From JAWOJF01 sp046481785 (GTDB lineage: Bacteria > Bacteroidota > Ignavibacteria > Ignavibacteriales > Ignavibacteriaceae), in assembly GCA_046481785.1 (NCBI GenBank), contig JAWOJF010000268.1:1-14230 (forward strand): a DNA stretch of 14,230 nt. Reading direction: 5' to 3'. Below are positions 6,841-14,230 of this stretch, piece by piece; within the stretch, counting starts at the first letter, position 1, and each line of letters opens with the position of its first letter. Under the pieces are notes generated by a model, which ran no database searches, was not told the DNA's origin, and saw only the letters and a list, made by a program, of their open reading frames with translations. The position numbers and the translations under genes were made by a program.

Positions 6841-9450
6841 TTACTTCTTTTTGTTGTTTGTCAATTCGTTCGCTGCTTTTGCCAGAAATATATAATCGGC
6901 GCATCCGGCAATTGTAACCTCATTCTCACCCCATAGAAAAGGCCAATCATCCTTATTTTCAAGGAAGTCTGGTTTCAGAAGCATAACACCTGGAACAATC
7001 CCTCCGGCAATGGTTGTAAAATCTGCCCTGTTATTTCCATAAGCAACTTTCTTTGAACGTGTTCCTACTGCATTAACAAATGATATATTAGAATATGGAT
7101 GACAACCAAAAACATAGTCTAAACCTTTTAGAACATATTCTTTCCCTACTATCTCAGGAAATTCCTTGTGAGCATAATAATTTGTAATAGACCAGTTAAC
7201 AACACTGCCGCTGCCACCCCAGCCGCCGCCTGATATAGGCAGACCATATGGATTCATTTTTTCATTTTCAATTATTGATTCTTTGTATTTTAAAACATAG
7301 TCTTTCAATTTAGCCTTATATTCATCATCCATATAAGGGATAGCCTTCAATGCAGATGAAAGCCCTCTAAATGCAAAAAATCCCATATCAAAGCCGGGTA
7401 TGCTTGGCGGTGGTTCAAGTAAAGTCCAAATTTTTTCCAGGAACCTGTCAGCATATTTCTTCTCTTTAGTAGTAATATAAAGTTGAAGTACAGCATCTAT
7501 ATCAGCGCCTCTGCCCCACATCCTCATCATAGGATTACTACTATCATCTTTTTGATTTTTAACTATCTCATCTGCCTCCTCCACCAGCCTTTTTGCATTA
7601 ATTAAACTTCTTTCTGCAAGATCGTCATTGAAACCGATAAGTGCACGATTAGCGGCGGCCAATGTTGCGGCAGTATGATAGTCTAAAAATGTTGTACGTG
7701 TAGTAAATGCCCAGCGATCATCCAATGTGCCGCTTGATTTACCATCACTTTCATAAGGCTGAAGCTCCGGATTGTACGGAAGATTATCTGTTTCGGTAAC
7801 TGCATCTCCAAGATGATGATATTGGTGCAAATTTGGTACTACTATTCCCCGAACCGGGTGACCAATATTTTCGCACTGCGCAACCAGGTTTAAAGTACCA
7901 TGTTCAATTTGCTGTAAAAGATCTGGTTTTCCATCAGGGCGATGAATATCTACATAACGGGTTTCCTGATCAATGTAAGTCTGGTCTCTGTCAACTTTAA
8001 ACTCTTCCCATGCATTTACAAAACTTGATACTACCCAGTTATGAGAACCAGTCTGAATGTCAAAATCTCCTGCATCGAACCAGCCTCCAACTGCCAGGCC
8101 GGGGATTCTTTCCAAAGGTTTATATTTAGTATCTGTGGATGGTCCCATATCATAGCCGTCAAAGAATTGAATATTTACTGGTGCCTGAAGTGCATCATCC
8201 AAAAAAGGAGCACCGTGCCATATACGGTAAGCCTCGTTTACCTGCATATGGTCCATTTGTACCGGAAACCAAACGTCTAAAGTCGGGTGCCAAACATTTT
8301 CATATGCATTGTGTTTAATTGTGAAGGTATTTGTTTTTTCGCTGCCATATTGGATATAATAAACACCCGGTTCTTTCACTGAACTGAAATCAAACTTTGC
8401 GTAATTATAGCGGAGATACTTTCCCCATTCTTTTACTTCACCAGACAATTTCTCAACAGATTTACCATCCTGGGTTACCTGGAAAACAGAAGCGCTCTTT
8501 ATAACCTTGTCATTACTATCTAATTCAATTACAGAAATTTTCTCCTGGTCAGGAGTATAACCCACTTGTGAGAATCCAATGTTAGGTTTCCTGGTCCATT
8601 GCGGAATTGCATTTGGTTCTACGTACCATGTTAATACTTTTCCGGTTTTATCTTCAGGCAGTAAACTGCGAAGTACAAACCACCCATTTTGTGCAACGCT
8701 GCGTCCATCAAATAACATTAAATCTGCATCCGCACTGCTAACCTTAACATAATGTTCGGGGTCTTCCGGTGCTAATACAATTAATTTGCCTGTTGCTAGT
8801 GGAGAAGGAATAATAAACTCACCACGGCCCCGGTCATCAAATGTGTTAAAACCACCAAACTGAGTTATTTTTTTAGCAGCGTCTTCAGTTCTGGTATTGC
8901 CCGAGGGATACCTTGGAAAATTGGCAGGATTCCCGTCCATCATATATGTTTTTTCAAAGTATGCTGAAGGTAAAAATTCAAGGTTAAATCCGGCAGTTCC
9001 TTTAAGTTCTTTTGGAAGCGGCTTATCAAGGTATACATTTATTTCCACTCCATTATCCCTTGCCGTTACACTAATTTTAGGATTGAAATCTAAATCCTTA
9101 TAAATCAATTCCACATTTATAGTGTTGTTTTCCTTATCAACCTTACGTTCAACAACCTCGGGTACCAAATCCCATTGTTCAGGTGTATTCTGCAGCCTTA
9201 CTGCGCCTCCCGTTGCTGTTCTTACGCCATGATGAATAAGCTCAACCCCGGCAGTTTTTTCATCAAAAAACATCCCGTTATATTGGTTGCTGAAAACAAA
9301 AACGTTAACGCCGCGGGTTTCAAAATATTCCAGGTCATTTATCTTAAGACCCTGACAGAGAGAAGAATTAGCAAACATAAAAACTAATAGAACTAGTGAT
9401 ACTAAATTTTTCCTGCTGGCATTTTTTGGAATTGTGTATATTTTTTTCAT
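6841..9450 (-). CDS. GH9 glycoside hydrolase with CelD_N Ig-like domain and extra N-terminal domain
   Basis: An 869-residue inverting (alpha/alpha)6-barrel enzyme expected to cut a beta-glucan or related beta-linked chain. After a signal peptide (about 1-32, Arg/Lys then VSLVLLVFMF) there is a beta-rich region, 35-285, that I cannot assign, then an Ig-like CelD_N domain (about 288-378, IGFSQVGYTP to YYIQYGS) and the GH9 barrel (about 384-865). Catalytic marks are GWFDAGDFD (456-464), with Asp459 and probable base Asp462, and NEV (843-845) with probable acid Glu844. The usual GH9 HHR block is absent: the matching stretch reads KKVAYGNNRADFTT (800-813), before GGIVPG. This suggests an altered substrate pocket. 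There is no T9SS tail, so it is probably periplasmic. AAGGA lies 6-7 bases before the ATG. It is the last gene of unit A, 45 bases after the GH43 gene. Family firm, substrate uncertain (cello-, xylogluco- or mixed-linkage oligosaccharide, or something else). Confidence 0.85.
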   Translation of the reverse strand: MKKIYTIPKNASRKNLVSLVLLVFMFANSSLCQGLKINDLEYFETRGVNVFVFSNQYNGMFFDEKTAGVELIHHGVRTATGGAVRLQNTPEQWDLVPEVVERKVDKENNTINVELIYKDLDFNPKISVTARDNGVEINVYLDKPLPKELKGTAGFNLEFLPSAYFEKTYMMDGNPANFPRYPSGNTRTEDAAKKITQFGGFNTFDDRGRGEFIIPSPLATGKLIVLAPEDPEHYVKVSSADADLMLFDGRSVAQNGWFVLRSLLPEDKTGKVLTWYVEPNAIPQWTRKPNIGFSQVGYTPDQEKISVIELDSNDKVIKSASVFQVTQDGKSVEKLSGEVKEWGKYLRYNYAKFDFSSVKEPGVYYIQYGSEKTNTFTIKHNAYENVWHPTLDVWFPVQMDHMQVNEAYRIWHGAPFLDDALQAPVNIQFFDGYDMGPSTDTKYKPLERIPGLAVGGWFDAGDFDIQTGSHNWVVSSFVNAWEEFKVDRDQTYIDQETRYVDIHRPDGKPDLLQQIEHGTLNLVAQCENIGHPVRGIVVPNLHQYHHLGDAVTETDNLPYNPELQPYESDGKSSGTLDDRWAFTTRTTFLDYHTAATLAAANRALIGFNDDLAERSLINAKRLVEEADEIVKNQKDDSSNPMMRMWGRGADIDAVLQLYITTKEKKYADRFLEKIWTLLEPPPSIPGFDMGFFAFRGLSSALKAIPYMDDEYKAKLKDYVLKYKESIIENEKMNPYGLPISGGGWGGSGSVVNWSITNYYAHKEFPEIVGKEYVLKGLDYVFGCHPYSNISFVNAVGTRSKKVAYGNNRADFTTIAGGIVPGVMLLKPDFLENKDDWPFLWGENEVTIAGCADYIFLAKAANELTNNKKK

Positions 9451-9495
9451 GATGAATCCTTAAATGTTAACTAATTTTTAAAGTAAAAATCCTTC

Positions 9496-11085
9496 TTAAT
9501 TAACTCTAAACCAATCAAATTCAACAAAACCACCGGTGCTCTCTGTTGCAAAGTTGAACAGGCAAAATTTATTACCTGTAAAGATAGATAGATTGAATCT
9601 CATTTTAAGCACATTTCCTAAATTTATATATTTTTTATTATCCCGGCTGTATGAGAAAGAAGCATCTCCTGAACCCGGGGCAGTCTTTCCCCCATATAAT
9701 GGAGCGGCACCGGATCCATGAATGGATTTTGCACGCAGATAAATTGTTGTTCCTTCTACTTCTGAGGAATCAATTGTTTTGCCGTTATTAACCATAATTA
9801 CATAATTCTTTCCGCTTGATTTCTTAACACCAATGAAAGCATAGGGGTCCTGAAACACTGCCAGTCCTGCAATGTCACCCTCCTTCATATTAGTAATATC
9901 CATTTTAGTGTTTACAATAGTTGGCAGGGTTTCAGAATAGTATGCAAACATTCTTTGTGTTAGTGTATTATGCGCTTTCGGTAAACTATCAACAATACTT
10001 GCAGTAAATAATCTTAAATATCCGGGATTCTCAGTTAACGACCATTTTTCAGGAACAGGATTATGATTCCATCCCCATTGCATTCCAGGTTCGGATCTGT
10101 TAAATTCATCTGAAGTCGGCAATACTTTAACCGGATACTCTTCTCCTACATCAGGTTTTTTATATTTTTCAACTGCTTTACCATTTACGCCAACCATTGG
10201 CCAGCCGTCTTCCCAGATAACAGGCTGCAAAGATGGGAAACGCCCAAAGGGCCCATTATCAACAAAAAGCATAGTCCACCATTCCCCTGTTTGCGTCTGT
10301 ATCAGTGCTCCCTGGTGGATACCATAGTTTATTCCATGTGTAGTATCACGGATTACAACTTTTTGTTCATAAGGGCCATAAATATTTTTTGAACGCAGTG
10401 CTGCCTGGAATCCATCCAATCCGCCATATGTACAATACAAATAATAATAACCATTAATCTTATAAACATGGGCACCTTCAAGCCCACCGCGTATATCGCC
10501 TTTATATACTAGTGAATCAGTACTAATTGGAGCAAGATCTTCATCCACTTCCGTTATATAGATTTCATTATATCCGTGAGCAACATAAATCTTTCCATTA
10601 TCATCAAAAAATAAACCCGGATCATAAAACCCTTTGGACAGTTTTTTTATTTCCCATGGCCCTTCAGGTTTTGCGGCAGTACAATGAAATCCGCCTTCAT
10701 CAAGAGTGATAAATAACAAATGGAATTTATTATTGTGGTACTTTAAACTGGTAGCCCATTGCCCATGCCCATACCTGTTACATCCCTCAAGGTTATAACA
10801 TTTATGAAAATCAAAACGGGGGACAGCATTGCTGCAATATTCCCAGTTTACCAGGTCGTATGATTTTAAAATGGTTACACCCGGAAAGATGAACATAGTA
10901 GTAGAAACAAAGTAATAAACCGAATCTACACGGATTACATCCGGATCAGGAAAATCTGCAGCTATAACCGGGTTAGTAAATGTTCCGTCACCGTTATCAC
11001 TATGTAGTTTTTGTGCAGTTAAAACTCCAGATGGTACTACTGAAATAAAATAAAACAACAGGCAGAGTTTTACTAAATTTTTCAT
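9496..11085 (-). CDS. GH43 beta-xylosidase/arabinofuranosidase with C-terminal beta-sandwich
   Basis: A 529-residue enzyme that likely releases xylose or arabinose from xylo-oligosaccharides. Residues 1-24 are a signal peptide (LCLLFYFISVVPSGVLTA). The GH43 propeller (about 35-315) shows base Asp47 in FPDPDV, modulator Asp155 in FYDPG and acid Glu203 in LEGAHVY, with YGHGQWA (105-111) after the second blade. From about 320 (DEFNRSEPGMQWGWNHNP) to the end (GGFVEFDWFRVN) it matches the GH43 C-terminal beta-sandwich (GH43_C2) that shapes the active site in subfamily 12-type enzymes. It differs from the other GH43 gene in the window in subfamily and accessory domain. The ATG is only 2 bases past the GH97 stop (ATGTAACTATG) without a clear Shine-Dalgarno, so translation is probably coupled to GH97. 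Family firm; subfamily 12 is from memory of the motif layout. Confidence 0.88.
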   Translation of the reverse strand: MKNLVKLCLLFYFISVVPSGVLTAQKLHSDNGDGTFTNPVIAADFPDPDVIRVDSVYYFVSTTMFIFPGVTILKSYDLVNWEYCSNAVPRFDFHKCYNLEGCNRYGHGQWATSLKYHNNKFHLLFITLDEGGFHCTAAKPEGPWEIKKLSKGFYDPGLFFDDNGKIYVAHGYNEIYITEVDEDLAPISTDSLVYKGDIRGGLEGAHVYKINGYYYLYCTYGGLDGFQAALRSKNIYGPYEQKVVIRDTTHGINYGIHQGALIQTQTGEWWTMLFVDNGPFGRFPSLQPVIWEDGWPMVGVNGKAVEKYKKPDVGEEYPVKVLPTSDEFNRSEPGMQWGWNHNPVPEKWSLTENPGYLRLFTASIVDSLPKAHNTLTQRMFAYYSETLPTIVNTKMDITNMKEGDIAGLAVFQDPYAFIGVKKSSGKNYVIMVNNGKTIDSSEVEGTTIYLRAKSIHGSGAAPLYGGKTAPGSGDASFSYSRDNKKYINLGNVLKMRFNLSIFTGNKFCLFNFATESTGGFVEFDWFRVN

Positions 11086-11087
11086 AG

Positions 11088-13049
11088 TTACATGTCTGCA
11101 AATTCAGTTTTAATAACAAACCCGCCATCAGGATATATTGTTACATCAAACGGTTTTGAAAAATCGATATCTCTTTTTACAAACTCTTTTTTGTTTTCCG
11201 AATCTGTGATAATAATGCCTTTTGAATTTTTGCTTATGAAGGAACCATCTAATGTTACAGTGCGTTCAGTATTTTCGGCATTAATGCCGGCAATATACCA
11301 GGTATCCCCTTTTCTTCTTGCCATTACCACAAATTTACCGGGGAAGCCGTCAATAAATTTCACATCATCCCAGGTTTGTGGCAATGTTTTCATATAATCT
11401 TGAATAAAATCTTTTTGAGCTGCCATACCGGCTGGTGTTTCTGCGATGTGCTGAATTCCTGAAGTAAACAAAACCGATAACGCTATTTCAAATCCACCGG
11501 TAGTTTTACGGATAATATTTGGTATGCCTGAAAAATTTACAGGTGTAAAATCCATCGGGTCAAAAAGATTCCTGGTAAAAGGAATCATAGTACAATGAAC
11601 AGCCTGCTGATCTGCGAAGAACTGTCCAAAAGTTACATACTCTTCCCCTTTTATTGATTCCATTGTAACCAGATTCGGGTATGTTCTGTGCCACCCTCTT
11701 GGAAAAGTTGAACCATGAAAATTAACAGCAATATTATATTGCGCAGCATCCTTCAAAATATCAATATAATATTTCATCATGGATTGCCCGTCTCCGCCAA
11801 AAAAATCCACCTTAATTCCGCTGATACCCATATCTTTCAATTTCTGAAATTCGTTTTGTCTTGATTGAGAAGTAAGCATCTTATCACGAGGTGTAAGAGG
11901 AGTTGTATTCCAATCACCTGCAGAATTGTACCACAATAAAAGTTTTACATTTTTTGTTTTAGCATAATCTGCAAGTTCTTTAATTTTATCATAGCCGATT
12001 TGAGTATCCCACAGTGCATCAACCAGGCAATACTGCCAGTTCATTGATGAGGCAAAATCAATAAATTCCTTCTGAGTTTTATATTCAGTTGCGCTATCTT
12101 TTAAAATTACCCAGCTCCAGGATGCAATTCCCGGTTCAAGCCATGATGAAACGTTATATTGTTCCGGTATAGCCAAATCAGTTTCCAGAGTAGATTCCAT
12201 TAAGTCCGCAAGGTTATCAGACAGTGCAATAACACGCCATGGTGTAAGCCATGGTAATACTGATTCCGGTAAGACAGGTTCACCGTCTCTGCCTTCCTGG
12301 GGCTGCGGAAATTGTATCGAGTATTCTCCACCCGGAGAAAACTGACTTAGACGTGAGCCGCAGTAATTTGTATCAACCGCAGTTTCGGTAATACTAACCC
12401 AGTATTTTCCATAATTAAAAAGCGCCGGCATTACCCAGCCTGCCTGATACGGTGAAGTTGTTCCAACTGGTATATTAATGTTATAATATTCCTCATAAGA
12501 GGGCTGCGAAAAATTCCACCCTGTGCGTGCATCCGGGCAAGGCTGCAGAAATCCTTTAGCAGAGCTGTTAAACTTAAACGATGTTACCTCTTTCCAGATT
12601 TTTAGTTTTGTTTCTGAGCTTCCCGGGAAATGATACCTGAAGCCGACGCCATCATTTGATACCTGGAAAATAATCTCTATTATTTTTGAATCATTATTCT
12701 GCAGATAAAAAACACGTTTGTTACCTGTATACAAACAATTAGAACGTTTTCCGTGCAAAAGCGTATAAGTATCGGAAATAATGTTCCCGGCTGAAGCTGA
12801 ATCAAGAGACATGTGAACCGAGAAATCTTCATCGTGCCTGATAATGCCAAGCTTTGACTGTTCAAGAATAATCTCATCCGAATGAGATACGGAATAAACG
12901 GGTTCCCCTGCAGATGTAAGCCAAAAACTGACAGAGATTTTAGCATCGGGACTTTTCACAATATATTTTTCCACAGCCAAACCATTGTGAAAGAAGAAAA
13001 TCACATACAAGAGAAGCACAGGTAATTTGGTGTTTTTTATCGTTTGCAT
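11088..13049 (-). CDS. GH97 retaining-type alpha-galactosidase or beta-L-arabinopyranosidase
   Basis: A 653-residue family GH97 enzyme. It has the N-terminal beta-sandwich (about 25-295), a (beta/alpha)8 barrel (about 300-560; SWLEPGIASWSW, LVDALWD) and a C-terminal beta domain (about 560-650). The motif GIKVDFFGGDGQ (411-422) places an Asp at 415, the nucleophile of retaining GH97 enzymes; inverting members such as SusB lack it and use Glu bases. Glu464 in VTMESIKGEEY is the likely acid/base. Retaining members are alpha-galactosidases or beta-L-arabinopyranosidases, so it probably trims such caps rather than starch. A hydrophobic N-terminus (LPVLLLYVIFFF) is the signal peptide. The ATG at 13049 is preceded by an A-rich leader with only AAAGA as a ribosome site. 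It lies 43 bases after the CBM48-CE1 gene and 2 bases before the GH43 gene. Confidence 0.88.
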   Translation of the reverse strand: MQTIKNTKLPVLLLYVIFFFHNGLAVEKYIVKSPDAKISVSFWLTSAGEPVYSVSHSDEIILEQSKLGIIRHDEDFSVHMSLDSASAGNIISDTYTLLHGKRSNCLYTGNKRVFYLQNNDSKIIEIIFQVSNDGVGFRYHFPGSSETKLKIWKEVTSFKFNSSAKGFLQPCPDARTGWNFSQPSYEEYYNINIPVGTTSPYQAGWVMPALFNYGKYWVSITETAVDTNYCGSRLSQFSPGGEYSIQFPQPQEGRDGEPVLPESVLPWLTPWRVIALSDNLADLMESTLETDLAIPEQYNVSSWLEPGIASWSWVILKDSATEYKTQKEFIDFASSMNWQYCLVDALWDTQIGYDKIKELADYAKTKNVKLLLWYNSAGDWNTTPLTPRDKMLTSQSRQNEFQKLKDMGISGIKVDFFGGDGQSMMKYYIDILKDAAQYNIAVNFHGSTFPRGWHRTYPNLVTMESIKGEEYVTFGQFFADQQAVHCTMIPFTRNLFDPMDFTPVNFSGIPNIIRKTTGGFEIALSVLFTSGIQHIAETPAGMAAQKDFIQDYMKTLPQTWDDVKFIDGFPGKFVVMARRKGDTWYIAGINAENTERTVTLDGSFISKNSKGIIITDSENKKEFVKRDIDFSKPFDVTIYPDGGFVIKTEFADM

Positions 13050-13092
13050 TTCTTTATTTTTTTTAAGTTAATGATAAATTAAAATTTCCCCT

Positions 13093-14230
13093 TTATTTGT
13101 CCTCATCGTTTTTGAAACAAAGAGGAGCAAATTCATACAAACATCTGCGCCAGCTCTGCCATTCATGAGCTGTATTAGGTGAAACGTAAAAATGAGAATT
13201 AATACCATCCTTTAATATAGCATTAGCATTCTCTTCGGGATCTCCGCCAAAATTCATCCCGCCTTTTTTTATATTATCAATTTCATGGCTGCCATAGCCT
13301 GCAAATACTAATTTAACTTTCTCCTTAAAGCCAGGTGTATTATTAACATCATCTGCACTTATACTGCCACCGCTGAACAAACCAATATGTGAAAAGATAT
13401 CCAGATTCTTTAAGGTAATCAACTTGGTTTCAAAGCCACCCATAGAAAGGCCCGCCATGCCGCGATCCGGCTGACCGGTAAGCGTACGGAAGTTTGCATC
13501 AATGTAAGGTATTAACTCATCTATAAGAACTGTTTGAAATGGTTTGATATCGAAATTTCTAAGACCGCCGAATTCGATCTCATTAGTCATACCGTAAGTC
13601 ATAACAATAATAAACGGTTTTGCTTTACCTTCAGCAATCAGGTTATCCATAATTAAATTGGCTTTCCCCTGATTAGGCCAGCCTGTCTCATCTTCGCCAT
13701 ACCCATGCTGCAGGTATAATACAGGGTATCGTTTATTTGAATTCTTTTCATAATCCGGTGGTGTGTAAACGAATGCCCTGCGTGAAGTATTAGTACTTTT
13801 CGAGGGAAAGAGAATCTGCCGTACCTGGCCGTGAGGAACATCCTTGAGCGCATAAAAATCCTGATCCTTCGCAGGTATTTCAATACCGCTTCCCCAGCGC
13901 ATGGCGCCAAAATAGTACAAGCTGTTTGGATCAGGAACCGCAGCACCGTCAATCCAAAGCTGATAATAATGAAATCCTTCATCCTGGGGGCCTGACTCTC
14001 CCGTCCAAACACCCTTGTCATCCTTAACCAGATCATATTTTACTGCACTTATATCTAATTGTACTTTATGTGCCTCCGGTGCTGAAATGCTGGCACGTAC
14101 ACGGCCTTCAGAATTAACTTTAGGAAATTCTTTACCAGGTTGTTTTGTACCAGAAGATTTGAAATCTTCCTTTGCTTTTTGTTGATCAGTTTGTGCTAAA
14201 CAAAATGAACCTGATAAGATTAAAAATAAT
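13093..14230 (-). CDS. CE1 feruloyl/acetyl-xylan esterase with N-terminal CBM48-like domain, 5' end outside window
   Basis: The minus-strand frame is open from the right edge to the stop at 13093, giving 378 visible residues; only the first few codons are missing, because the visible sequence starts inside a signal peptide (LFLILSGSFCLAQ). Residues about 35-103 are an E-set/CBM48-like domain (RVRASISAPEAHKVQLDIS, GFHYYQLWIDGAAVPDPNS) common in front of Bacteroidota CE1 esterases. YYFGAMRWGSGIEIP then leads to the alpha/beta-hydrolase. Nucleophile Ser262 lies in GLSMGG and His355 in NTAHEW. The usual Asp of the triad is replaced by Glu316 (FAGYGSHE) unless nearby Asp318 serves. A TTG at 13920 sits mid-domain and is not the start. 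No T9SS tail is present, so it probably acts in the periplasm on ferulate or acetyl esters of xylan oligosaccharides. It is the first visible gene of unit A, 43 bases before GH97. Confidence 0.87.
   Translation of the reverse strand, partial: LFLILSGSFCLAQTDQQKAKEDFKSSGTKQPGKEFPKVNSEGRVRASISAPEAHKVQLDISAVKYDLVKDDKGVWTGESGPQDEGFHYYQLWIDGAAVPDPNSLYYFGAMRWGSGIEIPAKDQDFYALKDVPHGQVRQILFPSKSTNTSRRAFVYTPPDYEKNSNKRYPVLYLQHGYGEDETGWPNQGKANLIMDNLIAEGKAKPFIIVMTYGMTNEIEFGGLRNFDIKPFQTVLIDELIPYIDANFRTLTGQPDRGMAGLSMGGFETKLITLKNLDIFSHIGLFSGGSISADDVNNTPGFKEKVKLVFAGYGSHEIDNIKKGGMNFGGDPEENANAILKDGINSHFYVSPNTAHEWQSWRRCLYEFAPLCFKNDEDK

Noticed and set aside
11092..11397. Plus-strand frame of 101 codons
   Set aside because: It is the opposite strand of the GH97 C-terminal region and shows no independent gene features.
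13093..13920. A complete esterase gene starting at the TTG at 13920
   Set aside because: The frame stays open upstream to the window edge and encodes the rest of a CBM48-like domain and a signal peptide, so the gene is larger and the TTG is internal.
13653..14036. Minus-strand frame of 127 codons overlapping the right-edge esterase
   Set aside because: Another reading frame of the same strand; the esterase frame carries the conserved fold and motifs across the whole stretch.
14190..14205. Lipoprotein signal in the right-edge esterase (Cys in SGSFCLAQ)
   Set aside because: The residues before the Cys (S-F) do not fit a lipobox; ordinary signal peptidase I cleavage after LA fits better.
1..14230. 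CRISPR arrays, tRNA/rRNA genes, insertion sequences
   Set aside because: No regularly spaced repeats, RNA-gene folds or transposase motifs were seen on either strand.

Overview
The window is a hemicellulose-degradation gene cluster with every credible gene on the minus strand. The organism is most likely in the Ignavibacteriota or a neighbouring Bacteroidota/Chlorobiota-type lineage. Two proteins end in a type IX secretion (T9SS, Por) sorting domain opening with the NYPNPFNP motif, which I know as typical of Ignavibacterium/Melioribacter-like genomes. The DNA is AT-rich and most products carry Sec signal peptides. The taxonomic call is inference, because no marker gene is present.

Layout, read in the direction of transcription (right to left). 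Unit A contains four genes: a feruloyl/acetyl-xylan-type CE1 esterase with an N-terminal CBM48/E-set-like domain (its first few codons lie outside the right edge), a GH97 of the retaining (Asp nucleophile) type, a GH43 with a C-terminal beta-xylosidase-like sandwich, and a large GH9 enzyme. Gaps are 43, 2 and 45 bases, and the unit ends in a hairpin/T-tract terminator at about 6729-6765. Unit B follows a 250-base spacer: a second CE1-type esterase with a T9SS tail, a three-helix membrane DUF362 protein that also has a T9SS tail, a GH43 with a CBM6-like C-terminus, and a GH51 arabinofuranosidase. It ends in a strong terminator (254-286). Left of that lie a sigma70-like promoter and a tandem, near-perfect LacI-family operator (52-80), set to control a further minus-strand gene whose first 11 codons may be visible at 1-35.

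Taken together the enzymes suit a decorated arabinoxylan or glucuronoarabinoxylan: esterases remove feruloyl/acetyl groups, GH51 and GH43 remove arabinose and xylose, GH97 removes a galactose or arabinopyranose cap, and GH9 attacks a beta-glucan or a related beta-linked backbone. Only the two T9SS-tailed proteins are predicted to leave the cell; the others look periplasmic. No endo-xylanase, SusC/SusD pair, transporter or regulator gene lies in the window, so the locus must continue outside it. The least explained component is the DUF362 protein, whose membrane-anchored N-terminus conflicts with its T9SS tail.
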